Assembly: GCA_050184585.1 (NCBI GenBank)
Contig: JBFXAF010000002.1
Coordinates: 124,001-188,000 of the forward strand
Reading direction: 5' to 3'
Source: JBFXAF01 sp050184585
GTDB taxonomy: Bacteria > Pseudomonadota > Alphaproteobacteria > Rhizobiales > Rhizobiaceae
DNA: 64,000 nt
The notes under the pieces were generated by a model. It saw nothing but the letters and a program-made list of their open reading frames with translations, did no database searches and was not told where the DNA came from. Positions 17,742 through 27,011 of this stretch are shown here, in pieces. How positions within the stretch are numbered: the stretch's first letter is position 1; each line of letters begins with the position of its first letter. The position numbers and the translations under genes were made by a program.

Positions 17742-18749
17742 ATGAGCATCATGGTGAAGGAAGCGCCCATCGGCGAGAAGGATATGATCGCCGAGGCCGA
17801 GAGGGCGCTTGCCGACATCGCCAAGGTGCGTGACGCGGTCGGGCGGGTCATCTTCGGACAGGAGAGCGTCGTCGAACGTACGCTGGTGGCTCTTTTCGCC
17901 GGCGGCCACGCGCTTCTCGTCGGCGTTCCGGGCCTCGCCAAGACCAAGCTGGTCGAGACGCTGGGCATCGTGATCGGCATGGAATCGCGCCGAATCCAGT
18001 TCACGCCGGACCTGATGCCGTCCGACATCCTTGGCTCGGAGGTGATGGAGCAGGACGAGAACGGCCGCCGCTCCTTTCGGTTCATCCGCGGTCCTATCTT
18101 CGCCCAATTGCTGATGGCCGACGAGATCAACCGCGCGAGTCCGCGCACCCAGTCGGCGCTGCTCCAGTCGATGCAGGAATACCACGTCACCGTCGCCGGC
18201 CAGCGCTACGACCTTCCGGCGCCGTTCCATGTGCTGGCGACGCAAAACCCGCTTGAGCAGGAAGGCACCTACCCCCTTCCCGAAGCCCAGCTCGACCGCT
18301 TCCTGATGCAGATCGACATACTCTATCCCGAGATAGAGGCCGAGCGCCGCATCCTCCTCGAGACGACAGGGATCGACGAAGCGCGGGCCACCAACGCGCT
18401 CGACCCGGCGCGCCTCAAGGAGATCCAGTGGCTGATCCGGCGCATGCCGGTGCCTGAGAGCGTGGTCGAGGCGATCCTCAAACTGGTCCGCTCGGCGCGC
18501 CCCGGTCAGGGCATCGCCGAGACGGACAGGCATGTAGCCTGGGGTCCCGGTCCGCGCGCCAGCCAGGCGCTGACGCTCTGCGCGCGCGCCCGCGCTCTCT
18601 ATGACGGTCGCCTCGCCCCCTCCATCGACGACGTCCATGCGCTGGCCGAACCCGTGCTCCAGCACCGCATGGCGCTCACCTTCGCAGCCCGCGCGGAGGG
18701 CATGAGCGTGCGCGACGTGATCGCCTCGCTCGTGAAAGCCCAGCGGTGA
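17742..18749 (+). CDS. MoxR-type AAA+ ATPase
   Basis: 335 residues. Walker A GVPGLAKTK is near residue 61 and Walker B LLMADEINRASP near 123. The MoxR signature RTQSALLQSMQEYHVTV and sensor VLATQNPLEQEGTYPLPEAQLDRF follow. AAGGAA lies about 9 nt before the ATG at 17742. MoxR ATPases act as chaperones with VWA or DUF58 partners. Here DUF58 and two large membrane proteins follow in one operon, the usual genetic partnership. Confidence 0.93.
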   Translation: MSIMVKEAPIGEKDMIAEAERALADIAKVRDAVGRVIFGQESVVERTLVALFAGGHALLVGVPGLAKTKLVETLGIVIGMESRRIQFTPDLMPSDILGSEVMEQDENGRRSFRFIRGPIFAQLLMADEINRASPRTQSALLQSMQEYHVTVAGQRYDLPAPFHVLATQNPLEQEGTYPLPEAQLDRFLMQIDILYPEIEAERRILLETTGIDEARATNALDPARLKEIQWLIRRMPVPESVVEAILKLVRSARPGQGIAETDRHVAWGPGPRASQALTLCARARALYDGRLAPSIDDVHALAEPVLQHRMALTFAARAEGMSVRDVIASLVKAQR

Positions 18750-18776
18750 TCATGACGTCCGCGAGAAGCGGCTGAG

Positions 18777-19697
18777 ATGGCGCGGATCGGTGAATCGGTC
18801 GCCCCGGTCGCCTCGCGCGACGCTCTGGCGCGCGGGCGTGTGCGCGCCTCGCTGGTGCCCGACCTGCTGGTCGACGCCCGTCGTCTGGTCAATACCGTCA
18901 TCGCCGGCTGGCATGGCCGCAGGAAGCGCGGCATCGGCGAGAATTTCTGGCAGTTCCGCCCCTATGTGGAAGGCGAATCCATGGCGCGCATCGACTGGCG
19001 CCGCTCGGCCCGGGACGACCATACCTACGTACGTGATCGCGAATGGGAGGCGGCGCATACGGTCTGGCTCTGGTCCGACCCGTCGCCCTCGATGCTCTTC
19101 AAGTCGCAGGGCGCCATCGTCTCCAAGGAATCGCGCGCGCTGGTGCTTGTCCTGGCGATGGCCGAGCTTCTGTCCCGCAGCGGCGAGCGCATTGCCTGGC
19201 CTGGCCTGACCGACCCGTTCACCGCGCGCAACGGCGCGGAACGCCTCGCCTCGCATCTCGCGCACGCGTTGGAACCCCCTCCCCGACCGGACCTGTCGGT
19301 GATCCGGCGATTCTGCGACGTCGTCATCGCAAGCGACTTCCTCGATCCCGTGGAAGAGACGATGGAATGGCTCGACGGGCTCGCCCGCCGCGGCGTGCGC
19401 GCCCATCTCGTCGAGGTGAGCGACCCGGCCGAGGAAACGTTCCCCTATGCCGGCCGCACCGAATTCACCGATCCGGAGACAGGCGCCAAGCTGACGGCCG
19501 GCCGCGCCGAGCAGTTCTCCGTGGACTACCGCAACCACTATTCAGCGCGGCGCGCGGAACTCGCCGCATGGTGCAAGCGGCTCGGCTGGAGCTACACCGT
19601 CAACCACACGGACCGCCTCGCCTCGGAGGCGCTGGTCAAGCTCCACATGGCCCTGACCGCAGACGGCGGGTACCAGTCGGGGGGTGGAGCGCGATGA
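18777..19697 (+). CDS. DUF58 domain protein (MoxR partner)
   Basis: 306 residues. The DUF58 core is seen near residues 43-85: GIGENFWQFRPYVEGESMAR, then IDWRRSARDDHTYVRDREWE. A VWA-like fold is expected for the middle of the protein. The stop overlaps the DUF4159 start by 4 bp (ATGA). In the family this protein is the presumed substrate or adaptor of the MoxR ATPase. Confidence 0.9.
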   Translation: MARIGESVAPVASRDALARGRVRASLVPDLLVDARRLVNTVIAGWHGRRKRGIGENFWQFRPYVEGESMARIDWRRSARDDHTYVRDREWEAAHTVWLWSDPSPSMLFKSQGAIVSKESRALVLVLAMAELLSRSGERIAWPGLTDPFTARNGAERLASHLAHALEPPPRPDLSVIRRFCDVVIASDFLDPVEETMEWLDGLARRGVRAHLVEVSDPAEETFPYAGRTEFTDPETGAKLTAGRAEQFSVDYRNHYSARRAELAAWCKRLGWSYTVNHTDRLASEALVKLHMALTADGGYQSGGGAR

Positions 19698-22519
19698 TGT
19701 CGTGGCTGCCTCTATCCTTCGGCGCTCCGATGGTCCTGTGGGGGATCGTTGCTCTGCCGGTCATCTGGTGGCTGCTGAGGCTGACGCCGCCTCGACCGCA
19801 GACGGAGATCTTCCCGCCGCTGCGGATCCTCGCCAGGGTGCTCAAGAAGGAGGAAACCCCGCACCAGAGTCCGTGGTGGCTGACGCTGCTCCGCCTGTTG
19901 ATGGCTGCCCTGGTGATCGCCGCGCTGGCCGATCCCGTGTTCAACCCGCGCGAACGCGCTCCGGCCGGGGGCTCCGCGCTGGCGCTGGTGATCGACGATG
20001 GGTGGGCGAGCGCGGTCGACTGGGACATGCGCGTGGCCACGGCCGAACGCTTGATCGCCGACGCTGCCGACAATGGCCTTCCGATCGTCCTCGCATTCAC
20101 GGCTGAAAAGCCCAACGCCGAGATCGGACCCTTCGATGCGCCCGCCGCGCTCGACCGGCTGCGCGCCGCCGAGCCCAAGCCGGTGCCCGTCGACCGGCCC
20201 GCAGCCTTCGGCCGGGTAGCCGCGGCGCTTCAGGCGCTGCCGGGCGCAAGTGTGGCGATACTCGCCGACGGCCTCGCGGCGCCTGGTGACGAAGCGGCCT
20301 TCGACACGCTCCTGTCGGGCGCCGCGAGCGTCGTTTGGGCCGCGCCCGAGAGTCTGCCCATGCTCGCCCTGGTCGCCGGCGACAACGAGGTGGACGGCTT
20401 CGTCGTCACCGCCGTTCGCGCTTCGACCGATGCGGCGCCGCGCCAGGCGACCGCCGGCGCCTTCGACGAGCGTGGACGCCGCATCGCCGACGCCACGATC
20501 ACCTTCGGGGCCGGCGAGGCGACCGCGAAGGGCGCCATCGCCGTGCCCTTCGAACTGCGCAACGATTTCGCATCGATCGTCATTGATGGCGAGCACCAGG
20601 CTGGCGCCGTGCGCGTCCTCGATGAGAACGCCAAGCGCCGCCGTGTCGGATTGCTGTCGCAGTCGGAGGCCGACCAGGCGCAGCCCCTGCTTTCGCCCCT
20701 CTTCTACATCCGCCGTGCGCTGGAGCCCTATGCCGATCTGGTCGAGCCGCCGAGCCCGGATCTGGCCGAAGCGATCCCGCAATTGCTCGAGCAGAAGCCC
20801 GCGATGATCGTCATGGCCGATGTCGGCACGCTGCCGGACACGGCGCGCGAGCAGCTTGTCGAATGGGTGCGCGGCGGCGGAACCCTGGTTCGTTTCGCCG
20901 GCTCCCGGCTGGCGGTCGCGGGCAATGACGAGGATCTCCTGCCGGTGCGCCTGCGCCAGGGCGAACGCTCGCTTGGCGGCGCCCTCTCTTGGACCACGCC
21001 TCAGCCGGTCACGGAGTTTCCCGCGACCGGGCCGTTCGCCGATCTCGCGGCGCCAGTCGAAGTCACCGTGTCTCGTCAGGTGCTGGCCGAGCCGACGCCG
21101 GATATCGTGGAGCGCACATGGGCGAGCCTCGCCGACGGCACGCCGCTGGTCACCGGCGCGCGCCGCGAACGCGGCACCGTCGTGCTCTTCCACGTCACGC
21201 CGGAGGCGACCTGGTCGAACCTCCCGATTTCCGGAAGCTTCGTCGAGATGCTGCGGCGCATCGTCCAGATATCGCGAAATCAGGGCGCGGTTGACCAGGC
21301 TGCCGGTGGCGCTGCTCCGTCGCTCGCGCCCTATCGCATGATCGCGGCGGACGGCGCTCTGGTCCCGCCGCCGCCCGACGCCAGGCCCCTGACGCCGGTC
21401 GCCGGCGGGGTGCCCGTCACCATCGAGAACCCGCCCGGCCTCTATGGAGGCGAGGACGGCGTGTATGCCCACAATCTTCTCCGGTCCGACGCCAGGCTGG
21501 AGCCGCTCGTCAGACCCGAAATCTCCGCGCCGGTCATCGAGATGGCGTATGCTTTCGACGAATCGCGCGACCTCAAGGGCCCCCTGATGGCAGCGGCGCT
21601 CCTCCTGATGATCCTCGACACGCTCGCCGTGTTCTGGATGGGCGGGCTGTTCGCTCGACGTCCCCGCGCCGCGCCCCGGTCGGTCGCCGCCGCCGGCGCG
21701 CTCGCGCTCGCCGCACTCGTCTCGTTAGCGCCGTTCGACCGTGCCGCAGCGCAGGACGCCAGGCCCGGCGACGAGGCGGCGGTCGACGCCATCACCGTAA
21801 CGCGGATGGCCTATGTGCTGACCGGCGATTCCTCGACCGACGCCGTCAGCAGGGCGGGTCTGGCCGGCCTGTCCCGGTTCCTCACCGAGAAGACCGCCCT
21901 GGAACCCGGCGATCCGGCCGGTGTCGACATCGCGGTCGATGAACTCGCCTTCTACCCGCTCCTCTACTGGCCGATCGATCCCGACGCGGCGATGCCTTCG
22001 GGGGCGGCGATCGCTCGTGTCGACGCCTACATGAAACAGGGCGGCACGGTGCTCTTCGACACCCGCGACCAGTATGCCAGCGGCATAGACGCCGGTTCGG
22101 CCAGCCCGGCGACGGAGCGCCTGCGTGACATCCTCGCCGACCTGAACGTGCCGCCGCTCGAGCCCGTGCCGCCGGACCATGTGCTGACCAAGGCCTTCTA
22201 CATCCTTCCGGAGTTTCCCGGCCGCTTCAACGGCGGCCCGCTCTGGGTGGAGGCTTCGATGGATGCGCAGAACACCGAGAACCGGCCGGTCCGCACCGGG
22301 GACGGCGTGTCGCCCATCATGATCACCGCCAACGATTTCGCGGGCGCGTGGGCGATCGACGCCAATGGCGACCCGCTTCTGCCGACCGTGCCGTCCGACC
22401 CGATGCAGCGCGTCTACGCGCTGCGATCCGGCGTCAACATCATGATGTACATGCTCACCGGCAACTACAAATCCGATCAGGTTCACGTGCCGATCCTGCT
22501 CGAGCGGCTGGGGCAGTAG
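19694..22519 (+). CDS. BatA-type N-terminus plus DUF4159 membrane protein
   Basis: 941 residues. Two N-terminal membrane helices (about 10-26 and 60-76) frame a BatA-like region with the PPLRILARVL motif. A large periplasmic or cytoplasmic part follows. Two further helices are near 635-655 and 670-688, then a C-terminal DUF4159 domain (about 700-941, ending KSDQVHVPILLERLGQ). The ATG at 19694 is set by the 4-bp overlap with DUF58. It probably works in the cell envelope with MoxR and DUF58. The gene ends in GGGCAGTAG, one unit of the octamer repeat found elsewhere. Confidence 0.85.
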   Translation: MMSWLPLSFGAPMVLWGIVALPVIWWLLRLTPPRPQTEIFPPLRILARVLKKEETPHQSPWWLTLLRLLMAALVIAALADPVFNPRERAPAGGSALALVIDDGWASAVDWDMRVATAERLIADAADNGLPIVLAFTAEKPNAEIGPFDAPAALDRLRAAEPKPVPVDRPAAFGRVAAALQALPGASVAILADGLAAPGDEAAFDTLLSGAASVVWAAPESLPMLALVAGDNEVDGFVVTAVRASTDAAPRQATAGAFDERGRRIADATITFGAGEATAKGAIAVPFELRNDFASIVIDGEHQAGAVRVLDENAKRRRVGLLSQSEADQAQPLLSPLFYIRRALEPYADLVEPPSPDLAEAIPQLLEQKPAMIVMADVGTLPDTAREQLVEWVRGGGTLVRFAGSRLAVAGNDEDLLPVRLRQGERSLGGALSWTTPQPVTEFPATGPFADLAAPVEVTVSRQVLAEPTPDIVERTWASLADGTPLVTGARRERGTVVLFHVTPEATWSNLPISGSFVEMLRRIVQISRNQGAVDQAAGGAAPSLAPYRMIAADGALVPPPPDARPLTPVAGGVPVTIENPPGLYGGEDGVYAHNLLRSDARLEPLVRPEISAPVIEMAYAFDESRDLKGPLMAAALLLMILDTLAVFWMGGLFARRPRAAPRSVAAAGALALAALVSLAPFDRAAAQDARPGDEAAVDAITVTRMAYVLTGDSSTDAVSRAGLAGLSRFLTEKTALEPGDPAGVDIAVDELAFYPLLYWPIDPDAAMPSGAAIARVDAYMKQGGTVLFDTRDQYASGIDAGSASPATERLRDILADLNVPPLEPVPPDHVLTKAFYILPEFPGRFNGGPLWVEASMDAQNTENRPVRTGDGVSPIMITANDFAGAWAIDANGDPLLPTVPSDPMQRVYALRSGVNIMMYMLTGNYKSDQVHVPILLERLGQ

Positions 22520-22529
22520 GAGCGTCGCG

Positions 22530-24599
22530 TTGAACCTCACCCTCGCTTTCGAGCCGCTGCTCTCTTGGCCCTGGATCGCCGTCATCCTGGTGCCGCTTGT
22601 GCTGCTGGCGATCGCCGGTCTCTGGCTGAGGCAGCGCGGCGCCTTCTTCCGGCTCGCGGCGCTCGCCGCCCTGGCGCTGGCGCTGGTCAACCCGGTTCTG
22701 CTCGACGAGGAACGCGAGGCGCAGAAGAGCGTCGTCGCCCTGATCGTGGACCGAAGCCAGAGCCAGGACATCGGTGAGCGCACCGCCGAGACGGACGCTG
22801 CGGTCGCCGGCTTGCAGGAGCGACTGGCGCGCTTCCCCCAGTTCGACGTGCGCGTCGTCGAGGCTGGCCGCGCCGCCGCGGCTGACGAGCGGACCGAGAC
22901 GCGTCTGTTCGGCGCGCTGGAGAGCGCTTTCCGCGACGTGCCCCCGTCGCGGGTCGCCGGCGCGATCATGGTCACCGACGGCCAGGTGCACGACCTGCCG
23001 GCGGGTGGAACGGCGGCGCTCGGCGCGCCGCTCCATGCGCTGGTCACCGGCGACGAGGGCGAGCGCGACCGCCGCATCCGCTTCGAGAAGGCGCCGCGCT
23101 TCGGCATCGTCGGTCGACCGCTCGAGATGAGCTATCGGGTCATAGGCGCGGCGGGCGAGAGCGGCCCGGTCGACGTGCGGGTCACCGTCAACGGCGAGTC
23201 TGTGGTGATGCAGAAAGCCGTGATCGGCCAGGAGACGCCGCTCGACGTCACCATTCCCAGCGCCGGTCGCAACATCATCGAGCTTTCCATCGACCGCATC
23301 GAAGGCGAGCTCACCGACGCCAACAACCGGGCCGTGGCGATCCTGGACGGCATTCGCGAGAACCTGCGCGTTCTGCTGGTGTCGGGCGAGCCGCATGCGG
23401 GCGAGCGCACCTGGCGCAATCTCCTGAAATCGGATGCCGCCGTCGACCTGGTGCACTTCACCATCCTGCGTCCGCCCGAGAAGCAGGACGGCACGCCGAT
23501 CAACGAGCTTTCGCTCATCGCCTTTCCCACGCGCGAACTCTTCGTGGAGAAGATCAACGATTTCGACCTGATCATCTTCGACCGCTACCAGCACCGCGAC
23601 GTGCTGCCGATCCTCTACTACGACTACATAGCGGAGTATGTGGAGAAGGGCGGCGCGCTGCTGATCGCGGCCGGACCCGAATACTCCGGCAACCAGTCGA
23701 TCGCCAACACGCCGCTGATATCGGCGCTGCCCGCACTGCCGACCGGCGACATCGTGGAGCAGGCCTTCTTCCCGCGCCTCACCGACACGGGCCAGCGCCA
23801 TCCGGTGACGCGAGGGCTGGACGGCTCGGCCTCGGAGCCGCCGAGCTGGAGCCGCTGGTTCCGCCTGATCGGGGTTGAGGAACCGCAGGGCCATGTCGTC
23901 ATGAGCGGCGCCGGCGACCGGCCGCTCCTGCTGCTCAACCGCCGCGGCGAAGGCCGCGTCGGCATGTTCCTCTCCGACCAGGGCTGGCTCTGGGCGCGCG
24001 GCTTCGAGGGCGGCGGCCCGCATGTCGCGCTCTACCGGCGCATCGCCCACTGGCTGATGAAGGAACCCGAACTCGAGGAGGAGAGGCTCACCGCCGACGG
24101 CAGCGGCATGGTGCTCACCATCCGCCGTCAGACCATGGCCGACGAGGCTGGAACGGCCCAGATCATCACGCCGTCGGGGCAGACGCGCGCGGTTTCCTTG
24201 ACCCAGACACAACCCGGCCTCTTCACCGCCGAGGTCGAGACCGACGAGATCGGCCTCTATCAGGTCGGCAATGGGGATCTGACCACGCTTGCCCATGTCG
24301 GGCCGGTCAATGCCCCCGAGTTCGCCGATACGATCTCGACCACCGAATTGTTGAGACCCGCCGCCGAGGCGAGCGGCGGCGGCGTTCGCCGCATCGCGAG
24401 CCTCACCGGGGTGAGCCTGCCGGGTATCGTGCCGGTGCGGGGTTCCGCCGACGCATCCGGTCGCGACTGGATCGGTCTACGGACCACCAGCGACAGCATC
24501 CTGAAGGCGGTCAGCCGCGTGCCGCTCTTCGCCGGGCTGTTCGGCCTCTGCCTGCTGCTGATGGCGTTAGGGTCGATGTGGTATCGGGAGGGGCGGTGA
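22530..24599 (+). CDS. Large membrane protein of the MoxR operon (glutamine-amidotransferase-like fold)
   Basis: 689 residues. Two N-terminal membrane helices (about 10-30 and 33-52) are followed by a VWA-like region (IVDRSQSQDIGERTAE). The middle domain (about 270-510) resembles a class I glutamine amidotransferase-like fold seen in such operons, with EKGGALLIAAGPEY. A C-terminal membrane helix ends the protein (LFGLCLLLMALGSMWY). The start is TTG at 22530 with GGAG upstream. It is the last gene of the operon, and its downstream region is an octamer repeat array. Confidence 0.82.
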   Translation: MNLTLAFEPLLSWPWIAVILVPLVLLAIAGLWLRQRGAFFRLAALAALALALVNPVLLDEEREAQKSVVALIVDRSQSQDIGERTAETDAAVAGLQERLARFPQFDVRVVEAGRAAAADERTETRLFGALESAFRDVPPSRVAGAIMVTDGQVHDLPAGGTAALGAPLHALVTGDEGERDRRIRFEKAPRFGIVGRPLEMSYRVIGAAGESGPVDVRVTVNGESVVMQKAVIGQETPLDVTIPSAGRNIIELSIDRIEGELTDANNRAVAILDGIRENLRVLLVSGEPHAGERTWRNLLKSDAAVDLVHFTILRPPEKQDGTPINELSLIAFPTRELFVEKINDFDLIIFDRYQHRDVLPILYYDYIAEYVEKGGALLIAAGPEYSGNQSIANTPLISALPALPTGDIVEQAFFPRLTDTGQRHPVTRGLDGSASEPPSWSRWFRLIGVEEPQGHVVMSGAGDRPLLLLNRRGEGRVGMFLSDQGWLWARGFEGGGPHVALYRRIAHWLMKEPELEEERLTADGSGMVLTIRRQTMADEAGTAQIITPSGQTRAVSLTQTQPGLFTAEVETDEIGLYQVGNGDLTTLAHVGPVNAPEFADTISTTELLRPAAEASGGGVRRIASLTGVSLPGIVPVRGSADASGRDWIGLRTTSDSILKAVSRVPLFAGLFGLCLLLMALGSMWYREGR

Positions 24600-24605
24600 A
24601 GCAAG

Positions 24606-24674
24606 GGGCAGTATGTGAAGCCCCTACTGCCCTACTGCCCTACTGCCCTACTGCCCTACTGCCCTACTGCCCTG
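24606..24674. repeat. Octamer array between convergent genes, 6 units
   Basis: Six units of ACTGCCCT at 24626-24673, preceded by GGGCAGTATGTGAA, the same flank seen beside the array at 8.9 kb. The array supplies the last codons of the minus-strand GNAT gene (R-A-V-G-Q-stop). It fills the whole gap between the convergent genes and may act as a bidirectional terminator. Confidence 0.93.
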
Positions 24675-25171
24675 TCCTCATGATCCATCAGCCCGGCCAG
24701 CTTCGCCGCGCTGCCGGGCGTGAGTTCGTTCACCAGCACCCGGTCCGGATCGACCGGTCTGGGCATGGTGATCTGGCCGCGCGGCATCTTCGAGAAACCC
24801 AGCGGTCCGTAGTAGGGCTCGTCGCCGACCAGGACCACGGCCCCGACTCCCGCCTGCGCCGCAGCCTGGCAGGCGATCGTCACCAGCTTCCTGCCGATGC
24901 CGCGCTCCTTGTGGGACGGCCTGACCACCAGCGGCCCGAGCATCAGCGCCCTGCCCTCGCCGGCGGCCACCCTCGTCATGCGCACCGACGCAACCAGTTG
25001 GCCCTTGTCGGAGGCGACGAAGGAAAGCGCCCGCTCATGCGGACCTCCTTCGCGAATCCTGTACGCGGCGCGCACGAAGCGTCCCGGCCCGAAGGCTTCC
25101 TCGTTGATGGCTTCGATCTCGGCATCGTGGGCCGGGGTTTCCGGCAGGTAGGCCACGTCGGCGGCGGTCAT
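24656..25171 (-). CDS. GNAT family N-acetyltransferase
   Basis: 171 residues. The acetyl-CoA binding motif A is seen as LGPLVVRPSHKERGIGRKLVTIA near residues 77-100, and a later strand reads AVVLVGDEPYYGPLGF, typical of the YhbS-like branch. The last residues AVGQ are encoded by the octamer repeat, and the stop TAG lies in the repeat. So the natural C-terminus was probably slightly different. The substrate is unknown. Confidence 0.85.
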   Translation of the reverse strand: MTAADVAYLPETPAHDAEIEAINEEAFGPGRFVRAAYRIREGGPHERALSFVASDKGQLVASVRMTRVAAGEGRALMLGPLVVRPSHKERGIGRKLVTIACQAAAQAGVGAVVLVGDEPYYGPLGFSKMPRGQITMPRPVDPDRVLVNELTPGSAAKLAGLMDHEDRAVGQ

Positions 25172-25432
25172 GAAAGTCTCGTCGAAGAGCGAGGGAACGG
25201 AATGCCGCGGGCGCGCGGCTGCGGGCTGGCGCTCTAGGCGCGGGCCTTCATTCGTCGTCGCTGGTCGCGGGTCGTTCTCATGACGGTGGCTCCGCTAGCA
25301 TCAATCGGGACGGGCGTCCATCGTTCTAAGTCTTGCCGTGACGACAGTGGTGACGCAGTGTTCAGCCGGAACGGTTTCGCACCCGCGTGGTTTCGACCTA
25401 CATCCGAACAGAGACGAACGAGGGTTTGCGCG

Positions 25433-26431
25433 ATGGGCCTGCTGGTTGATGGGGTCTGGAAGGACCAGGGGTACTCGACGCGGGAAACCGGCGGCCGCTT
25501 CGTGCGCAAGGACTCGTCGTTCCGCAACTGGGTGACCGCGGATGGCGCCCCCGGCCCGTCGGGCAGGGGCGGCTTCGCGGCCGCGCCCGGCCGCTATCAC
25601 CTCTACGTCTCGCTCGCCTGCCCCTGGGCGCACCGCACGCTGATCGTGCGCAAGCTGAAGAAGCTCGAGGACATCGTGTCGGTCTCCATCGTCCACCATT
25701 TCATGGGCGAGCATGGCTGGACCTTCCTGAAGGCGGACGGCGCCACCGGCGACACGCTGTTCGGCCTCGATTACCTGCACGAGGTCTACACCAGAGCCGA
25801 CCCGACCTACTCCGGCCGGGTGACTGTGCCGGCGCTCTGGGACACGGAGACGGAAACCATGGTTTCCAACGAATCCTCCGAGATCATCCGCATGTTCAAC
25901 GCGGCCTTCGACCAATGGGCCGACGGGTCGCTCGACCTCTATCCCGAGGCGCTCAGGGCCGAGATCGACGCCGTCAATTCGCGCGTCTATCCGGCGGTCA
26001 ACAACGGCGTCTATCGCGCCGGCTTCGCCGGAACCCAGGATGCCTACGATGAGGCGGTGGGTGAGCTATTCGAGGCGCTCGACGAAATGGACGACCGCCT
26101 CTCGCGATCCCGCTATCTCGTGGGTGAGAGCCTGACGGAAGCCGACATCCGCCTCTTCACCACTCTGGTCCGTTTCGATCCGGTCTATGTCGGCCACTTC
26201 AAGTGCAACACCCGCCGCATCGCCGACTATCCCAACCTTTCGAACTACCTGCGCGACATCTACCAGACGCCCGGCATAGCCGAGACCGTCAACCTTGATC
26301 ACATCAAGCGGCACTATTACGCGAGCCATCTCAACATAAACCCTACGGGCATCGTGCCGGTGGGGCCGGAGGTGGACTATGGGGCGGGGCATGATCGGGG
26401 GAGGTTTGAGAAGAAGGCAGTAGGGCAGTAG
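25433..26431 (+). CDS. Xi-class glutathione S-transferase (glutathionyl-hydroquinone reductase type)
   Basis: 332 residues. The catalytic Cys motif SLACPWAHRTLIVRKLKKLE lies near residues 60-79, and SNESSEIIRMFNAAFD near 145 binds glutathione. Both are characteristic of the Xi class, which reduces glutathionyl-hydroquinones. The ATG at 25433 gives MGLLVDGVWKDQGY. The protein ends EKKAVGQ: the last four residues and the TAG stop come from a two-unit octamer repeat. Confidence 0.9.
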   Translation: MGLLVDGVWKDQGYSTRETGGRFVRKDSSFRNWVTADGAPGPSGRGGFAAAPGRYHLYVSLACPWAHRTLIVRKLKKLEDIVSVSIVHHFMGEHGWTFLKADGATGDTLFGLDYLHEVYTRADPTYSGRVTVPALWDTETETMVSNESSEIIRMFNAAFDQWADGSLDLYPEALRAEIDAVNSRVYPAVNNGVYRAGFAGTQDAYDEAVGELFEALDEMDDRLSRSRYLVGESLTEADIRLFTTLVRFDPVYVGHFKCNTRRIADYPNLSNYLRDIYQTPGIAETVNLDHIKRHYYASHLNINPTGIVPVGPEVDYGAGHDRGRFEKKAVGQ

Positions 26432-26436
26432 GTGAA
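26414..26436. repeat. Two-unit octamer repeat at the GST stop codon
   Basis: GCAGTAGGGCAGTAGGTGAA contains two copies of the unit and the flank GTGAA. The TAG stop of the GST gene (26429-26431) lies inside it. This is the shortest multi-unit member of the family in the window. Confidence 0.85.
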
Positions 26437-26466
26437 GATCCCTTCCAATTGCCCTCTTGCCTCCCC

Positions 26467-26961
26467 TCACCAATCCTCCGCCGCGTCGCTATCGCCGAAG
26501 ACTTCCGCGAGCCGGCGATGCGTGGCCGGCGTCGTGCCCTCCGGCAACCCGTGGCGCGGAAAGAACGCCGCTTCCGCGATCTCCCGATCCGGCAGGCGTA
26601 AGCCCGTCTGCCGGAACGCGGTGATCAGATAGAGGGCGACATGGTCGCGGCGGCTCGCCTGCCGGTTGAAGTGCATCGATAGAAGTTTCGGCCGGGCTGT
26701 CAGTACGATGTTGCCTTCCTCGGAAAGTTCGCGCGCCAGCGCTTCCTCCATCGTCTCGCCGGCCTCGACCCCGCCGCCGGGCAATTGCCAGCCGGGCACG
26801 TAGGTGTGGCGGATGAGGAAGACCGAGTCTGTTGCGGTGTCGTGGACCAGCCCCCGCACGCCGAGGGTCATCGGTCGACGGAGCCGGAAGTAGAGATGGA
26901 ACAGCCGTCCGCGCAAGCGCGGCCAGCCTGACTGACGGAACCGAGCCTCGTCCTCGCTCAT
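26467..26961 (-). CDS. Nudix hydrolase
   Basis: 164 residues. The Nudix box GGGVEAGETMEEALARELSEEGNI is near residues 60-83, preceded by HTYVPGWQLPG. The catalytic Glu residues are present. An N-terminal basic helix (RLRGRLFHLYFRLRRP) suggests a peripheral membrane contact. Substrate is not predictable. Divergent from the metallophosphoesterase with a 50-bp gap. Confidence 0.85.
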   Translation of the reverse strand: MSEDEARFRQSGWPRLRGRLFHLYFRLRRPMTLGVRGLVHDTATDSVFLIRHTYVPGWQLPGGGVEAGETMEEALARELSEEGNIVLTARPKLLSMHFNRQASRRDHVALYLITAFRQTGLRLPDREIAEAAFFPRHGLPEGTTPATHRRLAEVFGDSDAAEDW

Positions 26962-27011
26962 TGCTTCTGCCGGCGGTTTGATTCCCGGAAAGCATCCACT
27001 ATTGAAGATTG

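Noticed and set aside
25234..25281. 15-codon frame MRTTRDQRRRMKARA upstream of the GNAT gene
   Set aside because: It has GCGGAG upstream but is too short to support without conservation data.
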